Numbered from the stretch's first letter, positions 6,850 through 14,769 are shown. The stretch: 36,341 nt of DNA from Pseudobutyrivibrio sp. (GCF_015057185.1 NZ_SVEV01000033.1:1-36341), one strand, 5' to 3'. Numbers and translations are program-made. Notes: generated by a model from the sequence alone, not told the origin.

Positions 6850-7815
6850 ATGGAACATATGATGAATGCAGTGGTACTGACGAAGAAAACTAGTGTTAAA
6901 GATGTGTGTGTGTCACAGGTTGAAATACCAAAGGTTGTTTCAGGATGGGTTCTTATTAAGGTGAAAGTCTTTGGAATGAATCATTCTGAACAAATGCTAC
7001 GAGAATTCGAGATAGAAAGTGATTATATAAATAAGCCAGTTATTCCAGGCATAGAATGTGTGGGGGTAGTTGAAGACCCATCAGATACAGACTTGCAAAA
7101 GGGTCAAAAGGTAATTGCTATGATGGGTGGAATGGGAAGGAGTTTCGATGGAAGTTATGCAGAATATGCTCTTCTTCCAAGACATCATGTATTTACAGTA
7201 GATAGTGATTTGAGTTGGGAAAAGCTGGCTGCTATTCCTGAAACATATTTTACAGCATGGGGCTCTTTGTTTGAGTGTCTTCGATTAAAAAAAGATGATA
7301 TATTACTTATTAGAGGAGCAAGCTGTGCATTAGGTTATGCTGCTTTGCAGATAGCGAAGGCAGTGGGCTGCAAAGTAGTAGTAACAACTCACAGAGAAAA
7401 ATATTTTTCTTCATTAAAAGACGCTGATGAAATACTCATGGACAAAGGAATACTTACGGGAAATGTGAAGGGAATTACAAAAGCGCTAGATCTAATTGGT
7501 CCTAGAAATATTTTAGATACGCTTACAGCGGTGGAAAAAGGAGCAACAGTATGCCAGACAGGAATATTAGGTGGAGTGTATGTCTTAGATGGATTTGATC
7601 CAATTAAGGACATTCCAAACGGAGTGTATCTTACAGGGTTCTATTCCAACTTTCCTACACAAGAAATTGTGGATGATATGTTTGCATTTATCAGTGAGAA
7701 CAAATTGGAACCAATTTACGGTCCAGTATATAGATTTAGGGATATTAAAGAGGCTATGTGTATGCAGGAATCTGGAAAAGCAGGCGGTAAGATAGTTGTT
7801 GTGGTGGAGGAATAA
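6850..7815 (+). CDS. Zinc-less MDR-family NADPH oxidoreductase (quinone-reductase-like)
   Basis: 321 residues of the medium-chain dehydrogenase/reductase fold. The N-terminal GroES-like domain contains VKVFGMNHSEQM and PGIECVGVV, and the Rossmann domain has the nucleotide-binding loop RGASCALGYAALQIAKAVG (about 155-173). The zinc ligands of classical alcohol dehydrogenases are missing, as in quinone oxidoreductases. The start at 6850 (AAGAGAGG ending at 6845) is close to its ribosome site, so Met4/Met5 remain possible. It sits between the radical SAM enzyme and the sirtuin with gaps of 14 and 2 nt. Described SirTM-macrodomain operons can also carry a redox enzyme, which may be the role here. 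The substrate is unknown. Confidence 0.85.
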   Translation: MEHMMNAVVLTKKTSVKDVCVSQVEIPKVVSGWVLIKVKVFGMNHSEQMLREFEIESDYINKPVIPGIECVGVVEDPSDTDLQKGQKVIAMMGGMGRSFDGSYAEYALLPRHHVFTVDSDLSWEKLAAIPETYFTAWGSLFECLRLKKDDILLIRGASCALGYAALQIAKAVGCKVVVTTHREKYFSSLKDADEILMDKGILTGNVKGITKALDLIGPRNILDTLTAVEKGATVCQTGILGGVYVLDGFDPIKDIPNGVYLTGFYSNFPTQEIVDDMFAFISENKLEPIYGPVYRFRDIKEAMCMQESGKAGGKIVVVVEE

Positions 7816-7817
7816 TA

Positions 7818-8795
7818 ATGGAGCATAGAAAAAATGGCTATAGAGATTCGATAGAAAGAGGCATGGCAGCTGTGAGATATTTTAGCAGTGGTGTATCTTA
7901 TGGAAAAGGCAATTTCGAAGAGAATGTAAGTAAGCTTCAATGGGAGCTTGATAAGGCAGATGCAGTAATAATCGGTGCTGGTGCTGGCATGTCCACCGCA
8001 GCTGGTTTCATATACACAGGTGCTAGATTTGATAGATATTTTTCAGATTTTTCTAAGAAATATGGGTTTATCGATATGTATTCTGGTGGATTTTATCCAT
8101 ATCCTAAAAAGGAAATTTTTTGGGCATATTGGGCACGATATATCTATATGAATAGATATATGAATCCACCTAAGAATACCTACAATAAGCTATATAAATT
8201 AGTTAAAGACAAAGATTATTTTGTGATTACAACTAACGTGGATCACTGTTTCCAGAAGGCTGACTTTGACAAAAAGAGATTGTTTTATACACAGGGGGAT
8301 TATGGTTTGTTTCAAAGCATTAACCCAGATATCAGACAGACTTTTGATAATGAAGAGTGGGTAATGAAGGCTATGGAAGCTCAGGGATTCGTAAGAAATG
8401 AAGACGGTATTTTTGAAGTTCCTGTAGACAAGAATATTAAAATGGAAATTCCAACAGAACTTATACCAAAATGTCCTGTGGATTGCAGCCCGGTTACTAC
8501 AAATCTTAGAGCAGATGATAATTTTGTTGAGGATGATGGATGGCACAGGGCATCGGCAGCATACTCAGACTTTCTTAGAAGACATGAATCATTGCATGTA
8601 TTATACTTAGAATTAGGTGTAGGGAGTAACACTCCTGTAATAATCAAATATCCGTTTTGGCAAATGACCTCAGCAAATCCTAAAGCAGTTTATGCTTGTC
8701 TAAATTATGGTGAAAGCTATTGCCCAAAGGATATTGAGGATCAGAGCATTTGCATAGATGGTGATATAGATGAGATTCTGAATAAGCTTAGTTAA
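7818..8795 (+). CDS. Class M (SirTM-like) sirtuin, predicted protein ADP-ribosyltransferase
   Basis: 325 residues. The NAD-binding Sir2 motifs are present: GAGAGMS (53-59), TTNVD (138-142) and GVGSN (267-271). At the position of the catalytic His of deacetylating sirtuins (normally before Gly in HG) the sequence is TQGD, that is Gln159. This Gln is the mark of SirTM enzymes, which ADP-ribosylate protein targets instead of deacetylating them. The zinc-ribbon region keeps only CPVDC (219, 223) close together, followed by TTNLR. It is followed by the macrodomain gene that would remove the modification. The usual partners of SirTM, a GcvH-like carrier and lipoate ligase LplA2, are absent. The start is supported by GGAGG at about 7806-7810. 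Confidence 0.85.
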   Translation: MEHRKNGYRDSIERGMAAVRYFSSGVSYGKGNFEENVSKLQWELDKADAVIIGAGAGMSTAAGFIYTGARFDRYFSDFSKKYGFIDMYSGGFYPYPKKEIFWAYWARYIYMNRYMNPPKNTYNKLYKLVKDKDYFVITTNVDHCFQKADFDKKRLFYTQGDYGLFQSINPDIRQTFDNEEWVMKAMEAQGFVRNEDGIFEVPVDKNIKMEIPTELIPKCPVDCSPVTTNLRADDNFVEDDGWHRASAAYSDFLRRHESLHVLYLELGVGSNTPVIIKYPFWQMTSANPKAVYACLNYGESYCPKDIEDQSICIDGDIDEILNKLS

Positions 8796-8811
8796 TTGGG
8801 AGGGGTTTCTT

Positions 8812-9594
8812 ATGAATCATTCAGAACAAAGAATTTGGTTGATTCAACAATTGATGGCGGAGGATGATTATTATCGCAATTACGATATTCCTCAGGATGA
8901 AAGAGGACAAAAGGATTTTCTAAGAGCCCTTATGAATGTGAGAGAGCCAAAAGATATTAGCATTGAGTTTTTGGAAATCCAGGATGAATATTTGCAGGTT
9001 GAAAACGAAGGGACTGGAGTTGTTTCCATACATGAATTAAAGCCAGTATCATCAAATCCAAAGCTATATGTCTGGCAGGGAGATATTACCCGTCTTAAAG
9101 TAGATGCTATCGTAAATGCGGCCAATTCTCAGATGTGTGGATGTTTTCAGCCTCTTCACAACTGCATAGACAATATTATTCACTCGAAATCCGGAATACA
9201 GCTTCGTTTGAAGTGCGCAGATATAATGAGGCGCCAAGGACATGAAGAGCCTACGGGACAGGCTAAGATTACCCCAGCTTACAATTTGCCATGTGACTAT
9301 GTTATTCATACTGTAGGTCCTATAGTTCAAGTAGCTTTGACCGAAAGGCATGAAGAACTCTTGGCATCTTGCTATAAATCATGTCTTAATCTAGCAGCAG
9401 AAAATAAAGTGAAGTCCATCGCATTTTGCTGCGTATCAACCGGAGTATTCATGTTCCCAAATCAAAGAGCCGCTGAGATTGCTGTAGAAACAGTCAAAAC
9501 CTGGCTTGATGAGACAGGAAGTGAGATGAAGATTGTGTTTAATGTATATAAAGATATCGACCTTGATATCTATGACAAGCTTCTCAAAAAATAA
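8812..9594 (+). CDS. Zinc-containing macrodomain ADP-ribosyl hydrolase (SirTM partner)
   Basis: 260 residues. An N-terminal helical segment of about 85 residues precedes the macrodomain, as in the staphylococcal and streptococcal SirTM-linked proteins. The core has VWQGDITRLKVDAIVNAANS (86-106), then GCFQPLHNCIDN with the expected zinc ligands Cys111, His116 and Cys118, and the phosphate loop CCVSTGVFMFP (206-216). The zinc-type macrodomains reverse the mono-ADP-ribosylation made by SirTM. The gene is 16 nt after the sirtuin stop with a GGGAGGGG ribosome site, so it is the last gene of the RiPP/sirtuin operon. A separate decayed macrodomain gene is at 35970. Confidence 0.9.
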   Translation: MNHSEQRIWLIQQLMAEDDYYRNYDIPQDERGQKDFLRALMNVREPKDISIEFLEIQDEYLQVENEGTGVVSIHELKPVSSNPKLYVWQGDITRLKVDAIVNAANSQMCGCFQPLHNCIDNIIHSKSGIQLRLKCADIMRRQGHEEPTGQAKITPAYNLPCDYVIHTVGPIVQVALTERHEELLASCYKSCLNLAAENKVKSIAFCCVSTGVFMFPNQRAAEIAVETVKTWLDETGSEMKIVFNVYKDIDLDIYDKLLKK

Positions 9595-9619
9595 ATATTA
9601 TTATCAAGAAAAAATAATG

Positions 9620-9649
9620 TTGAATTTTTAAAAATATATAGAGTAGAAT
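9620..9649 (+). promoter_or_regulatory. Predicted promoter for second MATE gene
   Basis: TTGAAT (9620-9625), 18 bp, TAGAAT (9644-9649), about 31 bp before the MATE start. The surroundings are A/T rich, which raises the chance of a false match, but no other promoter lies between the macrodomain stop and this gene. Confidence 0.45.
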
Positions 9650-9680
9650 AGGTCCAAACATAAGCTAGGAGAATAAATTA

Positions 9681-11009
9681 ATGGAGAAAAATCTTACACA
9701 GGGAAGCTTACTAAAAAATATTATGATTTTCTCGGGACCATTTCTGCTTTCTTATTTTTTGCAGACATTGTATGGAATGGCTGATTTGTTTATAGTTGGT
9801 CAATATAATGGTGCAGCATCTATATCAGGAGTATCTATAGGTTCTCAAGTGATGCACATGATTACTGTCATGATTGTAGGTCTTGCTATGGGAGCTGTGG
9901 TTATGATTGCCAGGGGTGTTGGCGCTAGAGACCGAGCTAAAATATCAAAGACAATCGGAAATACAATAGTGTTATTTGTTATAGTTGCCCTGATTGTGAT
10001 GGTCATTTTATTAGGATTGGTGAATCCAATAGTTTTGGTTATGAGCACACCAAAGGAAGCTATTGAGGAGACTACAGCATATCTTTTAGTTTGCTTTGCA
10101 GGTATTCCTTTTATTGTTGCTTATAACGTAATTGCAGCAATTTTTAGGGGGCTTGGAGATTCCAAAAGTCCTATGATTTTCATAGCTATTGCATGTGCTG
10201 TAAACATTGCATTGGACTATCTTCTTATTGGCGGATTGGGAATGAAGGCGGTAGGCGCAGCATGGGCAACAATTATTGCACAGGCTTTCAGCGTTTTGAT
10301 TTCTATTATTGCTATTTACAAAATGAAATTGGTGACAATAGCTAAAACGGATTTACGAATTGATAAATCAGTTTTATGCAGCATTTTAAGAGTAGGAGTT
10401 CCAGTCAGTCTACAGGATGGCTTTATTCAGGTTTCATTCCTAATAATCACTATTATTGCAAATACAAGAGGAGTTGAAATATCTGCAGCGGTAGGTATTG
10501 TAGAAAAAATCATTTCGTTCCTGTTTTTGGTGCCATCATCGATGTTGTCGACTATTTCAACGATTTCGTCTCAGGCAATTGGAGCTGGAGATAAGCCTTT
10601 GGCGAGAAGGGCACTGTTCTACGGTATGACTATAGCCGTATCAATAGGTTTAGTGTTTGCGATTGCATTCCAGTTTATTGCAGAGCCAGTAATAGGAATG
10701 TTTACAGATGATATGGTGGTAGTTGCACTTGGTGTGTCATATATTAAATCATACGTATTTGACTGCACAGTTGCGTCCTTCCACTTCTGTTTTAGTGGAT
10801 TCTTTGTGGCATCAAACTATTCTTATATTTCATTTATTCATAATGTGGCGTCAATTATTTTGATGAGAGTTCCTGGCGCATACTTTGCATCGATATATTA
10901 CCCAGATACTCTTTTCCCAATGGGTCTTGCAGCACCACTCGGTGGAGTGATACAGCTAATCATCTGTGTGATGGCATATATGATCTTGCGAAGAAGAGAG
11001 AAAATATAA
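9681..11009 (+). CDS. MATE-family efflux transporter
   Basis: 442 residues with about 12 hydrophobic segments. The N-terminus (LTQGSLLKNIMIFSGPFLLSYFLQTLYGMADL) and the internal repeat around SILRVGVPVSLQDGFIQVSF are characteristic of DinF/NorM-type MATE exporters. It belongs to a different subgroup from the exporter at 3375, with little direct similarity beyond the family pattern. A ribosome site (TAGGAG, about 9667-9672) precedes ATG 9681. It lies 86 nt after the macrodomain gene with its own possible promoter. It could export the modified ACGX peptide or protect against other compounds; this is inference from position only. It ends before a 9-bp hairpin without a T tract. Confidence 0.9.
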   Translation: MEKNLTQGSLLKNIMIFSGPFLLSYFLQTLYGMADLFIVGQYNGAASISGVSIGSQVMHMITVMIVGLAMGAVVMIARGVGARDRAKISKTIGNTIVLFVIVALIVMVILLGLVNPIVLVMSTPKEAIEETTAYLLVCFAGIPFIVAYNVIAAIFRGLGDSKSPMIFIAIACAVNIALDYLLIGGLGMKAVGAAWATIIAQAFSVLISIIAIYKMKLVTIAKTDLRIDKSVLCSILRVGVPVSLQDGFIQVSFLIITIIANTRGVEISAAVGIVEKIISFLFLVPSSMLSTISTISSQAIGAGDKPLARRALFYGMTIAVSIGLVFAIAFQFIAEPVIGMFTDDMVVVALGVSYIKSYVFDCTVASFHFCFSGFFVASNYSYISFIHNVASIILMRVPGAYFASIYYPDTLFPMGLAAPLGGVIQLIICVMAYMILRRREKI

Positions 11010-11015
11010 TTAATA

Positions 11016-11040
11016 ATAGCGATAGGGGTTTTATCGCTAT
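11016..11040 (+). terminator. Hairpin after the second MATE gene
   Basis: ATAGCGATA (11016-11024) pairs perfectly with TATCGCTAT (11032-11040) over a 7-nt loop. No T tract follows, so it may be a decayed terminator or an RNA-stability stem rather than an active terminator. Confidence 0.5.
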
Positions 11041-11041
11041 A

Positions 11042-11158
11042 GACTTACTAACATATCTGCAACTAAATATTGAAGGTGTAAATAAGACAACTGTATATAG
11101 AAATTTGGATAGACTATGCGAACAGTGAACCATCTATAAATATATGAAAAATAACGAC
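11042..11158 (+). pseudogene. Fossil of a Fur-family regulator
   Basis: One frame reads LNIEGVNKTTVYRNLDRLCEQ, a TGA stop at 11126, then TIYKYMKNND. KTTVYRNLDRLCEQG-IYKY is the recognition helix and following strand of Fur/Zur-type repressors; the TGA would be GGA (Gly) in an intact gene. The N-terminal start and the metal-binding C-terminal half are missing. It is a remnant between the MATE and isochorismatase genes. Confidence 0.6.
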
Positions 11159-11192
11159 CGTGAGGGAGGCAGAAAATCTAGGTTAATACTAT

Positions 11193-11645
11193 ATGGAAAT
11201 ACTTCTTGTGATTGATATACAACAAAAATATATGAATAGCTACGAACCAAGCTTACTTGAGAGAGTTAACGTGCGTATTCATGAGGCTGTTGCTTCAGAC
11301 ATGCCTGTAGTTTATGTGCGAAATGTAGGAAAGCTTGAGAATGAGGATAAGTATGTACTGGCAGAAGGTCTTGACGTAGTATCTGAATTTGTATTTGCTA
11401 AAAGATGGCCTAGTGCTTTTTCTTCGGAAGAGTTTGTTCAGTTCATAGAACGACTTAATGTAGATACTATCAATATGGTTGGTGTTGACGGTAGATGTTG
11501 TGTAGCTCGAAGTGCCATGGATGCTAAGAAAAAAGGTTATGAAGTAAGGCTGTATTTAGATTCTGTGGCTGCTACCAATGATAATTTCTTTTTAAAAGAG
11601 CTTCCTGAAATGCAGAAAGCAGGGATAGAAATAGTATCTGATTAA
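11193..11645 (+). CDS. Isochorismatase/nicotinamidase-family cysteine hydrolase
   Basis: 150 residues. The catalytic triad of the family can be placed at Asp8 (LLVIDIQQKYM), Lys70 (FAKRWPSAF) and the Cys in VGVDGRCCVARSAMDAKKKGYEV (about 107). This superfamily includes nicotinamidase, isochorismatase and N-carbamoylsarcosine amidase; the small size and missing family-specific residues leave the substrate open. The ATG at 11193 starts at the normal place for the fold, though only a weak AGG is close upstream. A nicotinamidase role would connect to NAD use by the nearby sirtuin, but nothing in the sequence proves it. Confidence 0.82.
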   Translation: MEILLVIDIQQKYMNSYEPSLLERVNVRIHEAVASDMPVVYVRNVGKLENEDKYVLAEGLDVVSEFVFAKRWPSAFSSEEFVQFIERLNVDTINMVGVDGRCCVARSAMDAKKKGYEVRLYLDSVAATNDNFFLKELPEMQKAGIEIVSD

Positions 11646-11670
11646 ATAATCAATTTACAGGGGATAGATA

Positions 11671-12612
11671 ATGCAAAACGCGGAGTTTGAAAAGAGTCGT
11701 AGGTTTTATGAGAATCAAGTGGCTCCTATGATACATGAGAAGTTTCCTAAATATGAATCAAAAATAGCAGTAGGCTTAGTGGGAGAGGGTTCAGATTGTT
11801 TTGGTTATGATGATTACATGTCTCGTGATCATGATTTTGGCACTGGTGTATGCTTATGGCTTACTGACGAAGACTTTGATGAAATAGGATGTCTTTTATC
11901 CATAGCATACAATGAGCTCGCTATGCAGTATGGTGGTGAAAACCTTACTGAACGACTTCAAGAGCGAAGAGGAGTTATGACTACAAGGTCATTTTACTCA
12001 AACATTCTTTATATTGATTGCAATACTAAGGACTGTATGCTTACGGAAAATGATTGGCTTAATCTAGAGCATAGCTGTCTTGCTACAGCAACAAATGGAG
12101 AGGTTTTTAGAGATGACTTAGGAGAGTTTACGAGATTTAGGAATCTTCTTTTAAGCTACTATCCAGATAGTATATGGAGAAGAAGAATAGTAAATGAGCT
12201 CCATCAATTTTCGGCATCCCTTCAAGTAAACTATGCTAGATGTATGACTAGAAATGATATAGTGGCAGCGGAGCTTTGTAGAGTAAAAGGTCTTGAGTCT
12301 GCTATGGAGCTTTACTTTTTGCTTAATAGAAAGTTTGCGCCATATTATAAATGGACTTACAGAGCCTTATCTGAACTAGATAATGACGGTGAGTATGCAA
12401 TGCTTGTTAAAAAGCTTGCCTCTACTGTAAGCGATGATGCGGCTTGGAGATTTAATACGTATAATCCTAGAAGCATCAATATGAAAGATAAAGTAATTGC
12501 TACTGCTGAAGAAATAGCAAAAGCTTTAGTGGAGCTTCTTAAGAAAAACGAGTTGATAGGTGGTAGTGATTCCTACTTGGAAATATACATCGATGAAATA
12601 TTAAAGATATAA
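11671..12612 (+). CDS. DUF4037 nucleotidyltransferase-like protein, copy 1
   Basis: 313 residues. The N-terminus has GLVGEGSDCFGYDDYMSRDHDFG: the GS motif followed by DHD is the nucleotidyltransferase-like signature of DUF4037 proteins. The rest is helical, with a WRRRIVNELHQFSASLQVNYARC segment in the middle. The family has no proven substrate; a role in transferring a nucleotide to a small molecule or RNA is inferred from the fold. It has a GGGGATAGATA leader. The gene and its downstream flank are duplicated at 27470-28574; the two proteins differ mainly in the first 50 residues (Q/R2, A/T4, Q/H16, K/R31) and are otherwise almost identical. Confidence 0.85.
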   Translation: MQNAEFEKSRRFYENQVAPMIHEKFPKYESKIAVGLVGEGSDCFGYDDYMSRDHDFGTGVCLWLTDEDFDEIGCLLSIAYNELAMQYGGENLTERLQERRGVMTTRSFYSNILYIDCNTKDCMLTENDWLNLEHSCLATATNGEVFRDDLGEFTRFRNLLLSYYPDSIWRRRIVNELHQFSASLQVNYARCMTRNDIVAAELCRVKGLESAMELYFLLNRKFAPYYKWTYRALSELDNDGEYAMLVKKLASTVSDDAAWRFNTYNPRSINMKDKVIATAEEIAKALVELLKKNELIGGSDSYLEIYIDEILKI

Positions 12613-12627
12613 AGAACAGGGAAGAAT

Positions 12628-12927
12628 ATGGTAAATAGAAATAGATGTACACAAAAGGAAATTGGCATTGTAAAAGAGAAACGAGTAAAAAGCAATCATG
12701 TCACCATAATGACAGTTGCATATTTAATTGATGGTGTAGAGTACGAAATCACGGAAAGGCTAAAATATAAAGGTGAAGCCATAAAAATAGGGCCTATTCC
12801 TATTGGACAAAGACGTTTTCCTGTAATAGGAACAAAAAAGGTGTTGGATGAAGTAGATATTTGTTATAATCCTGAAAATCCTGCCGAGGCTTATATAGTC
12901 GGAAACGATGGAATTTGGACATCTTAA
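12628..12927 (+). CDS. DUF3592-like small protein
   Basis: 99 residues. Pattern VAYLIDGVEYEITERLKYK, then GPIPIGQRRFPVIG and VDICYNPENPAEAYIV, the beta-rich core of DUF3592 proteins. Most relatives have flanking membrane helices, but this one has none, so it may be a stand-alone domain. The function is unknown. It follows the DUF4037 gene by 15 nt. Its last 52 codons are repeated as a headless fragment at 28414-28568 behind the second DUF4037 copy. Confidence 0.75.
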   Translation: MVNRNRCTQKEIGIVKEKRVKSNHVTIMTVAYLIDGVEYEITERLKYKGEAIKIGPIPIGQRRFPVIGTKKVLDEVDICYNPENPAEAYIVGNDGIWTS

Positions 12928-12985
12928 ATATGGATATGAAATATTCTAAATTAGAGAAAAAATAAAGAGGCGAATAACTGTAATA

Positions 12986-13669
12986 GTGTTTATTGCTCTA
13001 TTGACAATTATCATAGCTACACTATTATTTACGCAGAAAATAGCAACTAGCATAGGATCTAAGTACGCTATACAGGGAGTAGATGTTTCGCATTTCCAAG
13101 GAGATATAGACTGGAATGTGTTAGAAAAACAAGGAATATCTTTTGCTTATATAAAAGCAACAGAAGGAAGTAGTTCTGTGGATTCTTGTCTTAATCAAAA
13201 CTACCAAGGTATACAGAATACCGGGCTTGAATATGGTTTTTACCATTTCTTGAGTTTGGAAAGTACGCCTGAAGCGCAACTTGAAAACTTTAAAGCCGCT
13301 ACAGGTGAGTATCATATGGATTTGATTCCCGCCATAGATATTGAATGGTATGGTGACGAGAGACATAATCCACCAGAAAAGGAAGAAGTATTAAACAGCC
13401 TTTTTCAAATGGTCTCGCTCTTCGAAAAAGAATACGGCCAAAAACCTGTTGTGTACACTACTCAGAGCTATTATCTTAAATATTTTTATGGCGAAAAACT
13501 GGATTTCCCGATTTGGATTAGAAACGTCTATTTCAGTCCTTTCCAAGAATGGGCAATTTGGCAGTACACAGACCGAGCCGTTATAGATGGATACTGTGGT
13601 GATGAAATATATATTGACCGCGATGTTATTAAAGATTCAGAATATAAAAACATTCGACTAAATGATTGA
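12986..13669 (+). CDS. GH25 lysozyme with N-terminal membrane anchor (start probably frameshifted)
   Basis: 227 residues from GTG 12986. An uncleaved-looking hydrophobic helix (residues 2-15) precedes a GH25 muramidase domain: GVDVSHFQGDIDW (about 30-42), YIKATEGSS, YGFYHFLS, AIDIEWYG with the catalytic DxE (about 118-120), WQYTDR and YIDRDV. It would hydrolyse peptidoglycan at the cell surface. The GTG lacks a properly spaced ribosome site. Upstream, ATG 12930 opens a Lys-rich frame (MDMKYSKLEKK) that would join this one if a run of six A's (about 12957-12962) had one more A. This would give a normal cytoplasmic head before the helix. It is either a sequencing error, a recent frameshift or a slippage site. 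Confidence 0.85.
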   Translation: MFIALLTIIIATLLFTQKIATSIGSKYAIQGVDVSHFQGDIDWNVLEKQGISFAYIKATEGSSSVDSCLNQNYQGIQNTGLEYGFYHFLSLESTPEAQLENFKAATGEYHMDLIPAIDIEWYGDERHNPPEKEEVLNSLFQMVSLFEKEYGQKPVVYTTQSYYLKYFYGEKLDFPIWIRNVYFSPFQEWAIWQYTDRAVIDGYCGDEIYIDRDVIKDSEYKNIRLND

Positions 13670-13689
13670 TGTCGCTCTAAATTAATCGC

Positions 13690-13725
13690 AAAAAACCTCT
13701 ATCCCTTATAAGATAGAGGTTTTTT
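13690..13725. terminator. Bidirectional terminator between lysozyme and SGNH genes
   Basis: A 14-bp perfect stem, 13690-13703 with 13712-13725 (AAAAAACCTCTATC/GATAGAGGTTTTTT), carries A/T tracts on both sides, so it can stop the convergent transcripts from either direction. The SGNH stop codon lies in the loop. Confidence 0.92.
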
Positions 13726-14290
13726 CTAGGCTTTTTATAAAGCATTCAGCAAATCTTTTATGTCCCTCAATAGAGAAATGAACTCCATCAGAACCCATTT
13801 CAATATTCCACTCGCTGGCATTGATGGCAGGGATGTCATATTGCTTCGCTAGTTCGAGGAATCGCTGGTTCATCTCTATGCAACAATTATGGTAACGCTG
13901 CATTTCTGGTTCAATTACTTTGATGTATGGTGGTGATATTAGGATGAACTGAGTTTTGCAGTTCTCTTTAACATAGCTTAGGATTCTATCAAGTTTTGTT
14001 ACGGCTAGGTCTACGTTGGGATTGTAGGTTAGTAGGATGTCATTAGTGCCAAGCATCATAACAAAGATATCCTCATCTGAAAGTTCAGTAAGAAGGTTGG
14101 TGAAGTAGCCATACTCTACAGAGGGGAGCTGGCGACCGTTAATTCCTTCCTCAATGACATCAAAGTGGTCTGATAGGGAATGGTGAACAATAGTTGCCCA
14201 GCGTTCATCCTCAGCATATCTACCACCAAGGAAATCCCTGGGATCATAACCATATGTATTTGAATCTCCAAATAGAATTAGTTTTCTCAT
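13706..14290 (-). CDS. SGNH/GDSL-family hydrolase
   Basis: 194 residues starting at the ATG whose complement is 14288-14290, which gives MRKLILFGDSNTYG. It overlaps the GNAT stop codon as ATGA, with GAGG 8 nt upstream, so an earlier in-frame Met at 14314 is not needed. Block I is FGDSNTYGYD, block III has GTNDI (MLGTNDI) and block V is SDGVHFSIEGH with the catalytic Asp and His. It lacks a signal peptide. Such enzymes are esterases, acyl-hydrolases or carbohydrate deacetylases; the substrate is unknown. Translational coupling to the acetyltransferase suggests the two act on a common compound. Confidence 0.85.
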   Translation of the reverse strand: MRKLILFGDSNTYGYDPRDFLGGRYAEDERWATIVHHSLSDHFDVIEEGINGRQLPSVEYGYFTNLLTELSDEDIFVMMLGTNDILLTYNPNVDLAVTKLDRILSYVKENCKTQFILISPPYIKVIEPEMQRYHNCCIEMNQRFLELAKQYDIPAINASEWNIEMGSDGVHFSIEGHKRFAECFIKSLEKTSIL

Positions 14291-14769
14291 AGGGTTAACC
14301 TCATTTGATACCAAGTGACATTACCATGGACGGATTCACTTATACCTTCATTTACAAAACCAAACTTTGAATAGTATTTAATTAGCTTATCTTTACAGGT
14401 AAGAACTAGTCCAGATCTACCGTGACTTTTAGCATCTGCTATTGCTGCTTGTATTAGTTCTCCAGCATAACCATGGTTTCTATATGATGGAAGAGTATTA
14501 ACACCAAATATCATCTGCCATTTACCGTCTTCGTTATGCATCTCAGCTTTCGCATACATTTCGTCGGTGAGATTTGGAATATCTGTGCAGAAACCATCAA
14601 CAAAAGCTATAAGCTTATCATTATCAAACATGAGCCAGAAGTGATTAGCATAATGTTCTAAGCGTTCTTTAAATTCTTCAGCTGTAGCAGCTTCTGCAGG
14701 TGGAAAGCATTCTGATTCTACAGCTGCTATTGCAGCTAGATCATCTATAGTAGCAGTTCTGATTTGCAT
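14287..14769 (-). CDS. GNAT-family N-acetyltransferase
   Basis: 160 residues. The acetyl-CoA binding motif A is visible as GVNTLPSYRNHGYAGELIQAAI (RNHGYA pyrophosphate loop), with a C-terminal LIKYYSKFGFVNEG. The general form resembles arylalkylamine/aminoglycoside-type GNATs. AGAGGG precedes the start. The gene is translationally coupled (4-bp ATGA overlap) to the SGNH hydrolase. The substrate is unknown. Confidence 0.85.
   Translation of the reverse strand: MQIRTATIDDLAAIAAVESECFPPAEAATAEEFKERLEHYANHFWLMFDNDKLIAFVDGFCTDIPNLTDEMYAKAEMHNEDGKWQMIFGVNTLPSYRNHGYAGELIQAAIADAKSHGRSGLVLTCKDKLIKYYSKFGFVNEGISESVHGNVTWYQMRLTL

Larger units (their letters stand above)
11671..12933 (+). repeat. Segmental duplication, copy 1 (DUF4037 + DUF3592)
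   Basis: This 1263-bp unit matches 27470-28574. The first ~450 bp carry scattered silent and amino acid changes, and the last ~440 bp of the DUF4037 gene carry one difference, so the similarity is mosaic. The 158-bp segment between ATATAAAG at 12607-12614 and ATATAAAG at 12765-12772 is absent from copy 2. Similarity ends at 12933, just inside the start of the lysozyme region. Confidence 0.9.

Noticed and set aside
8199-8546. Minus-strand open frame of 115 codons
   Set aside because: It is antisense to the sirtuin gene, whose Sir2 motifs settle the coding strand.
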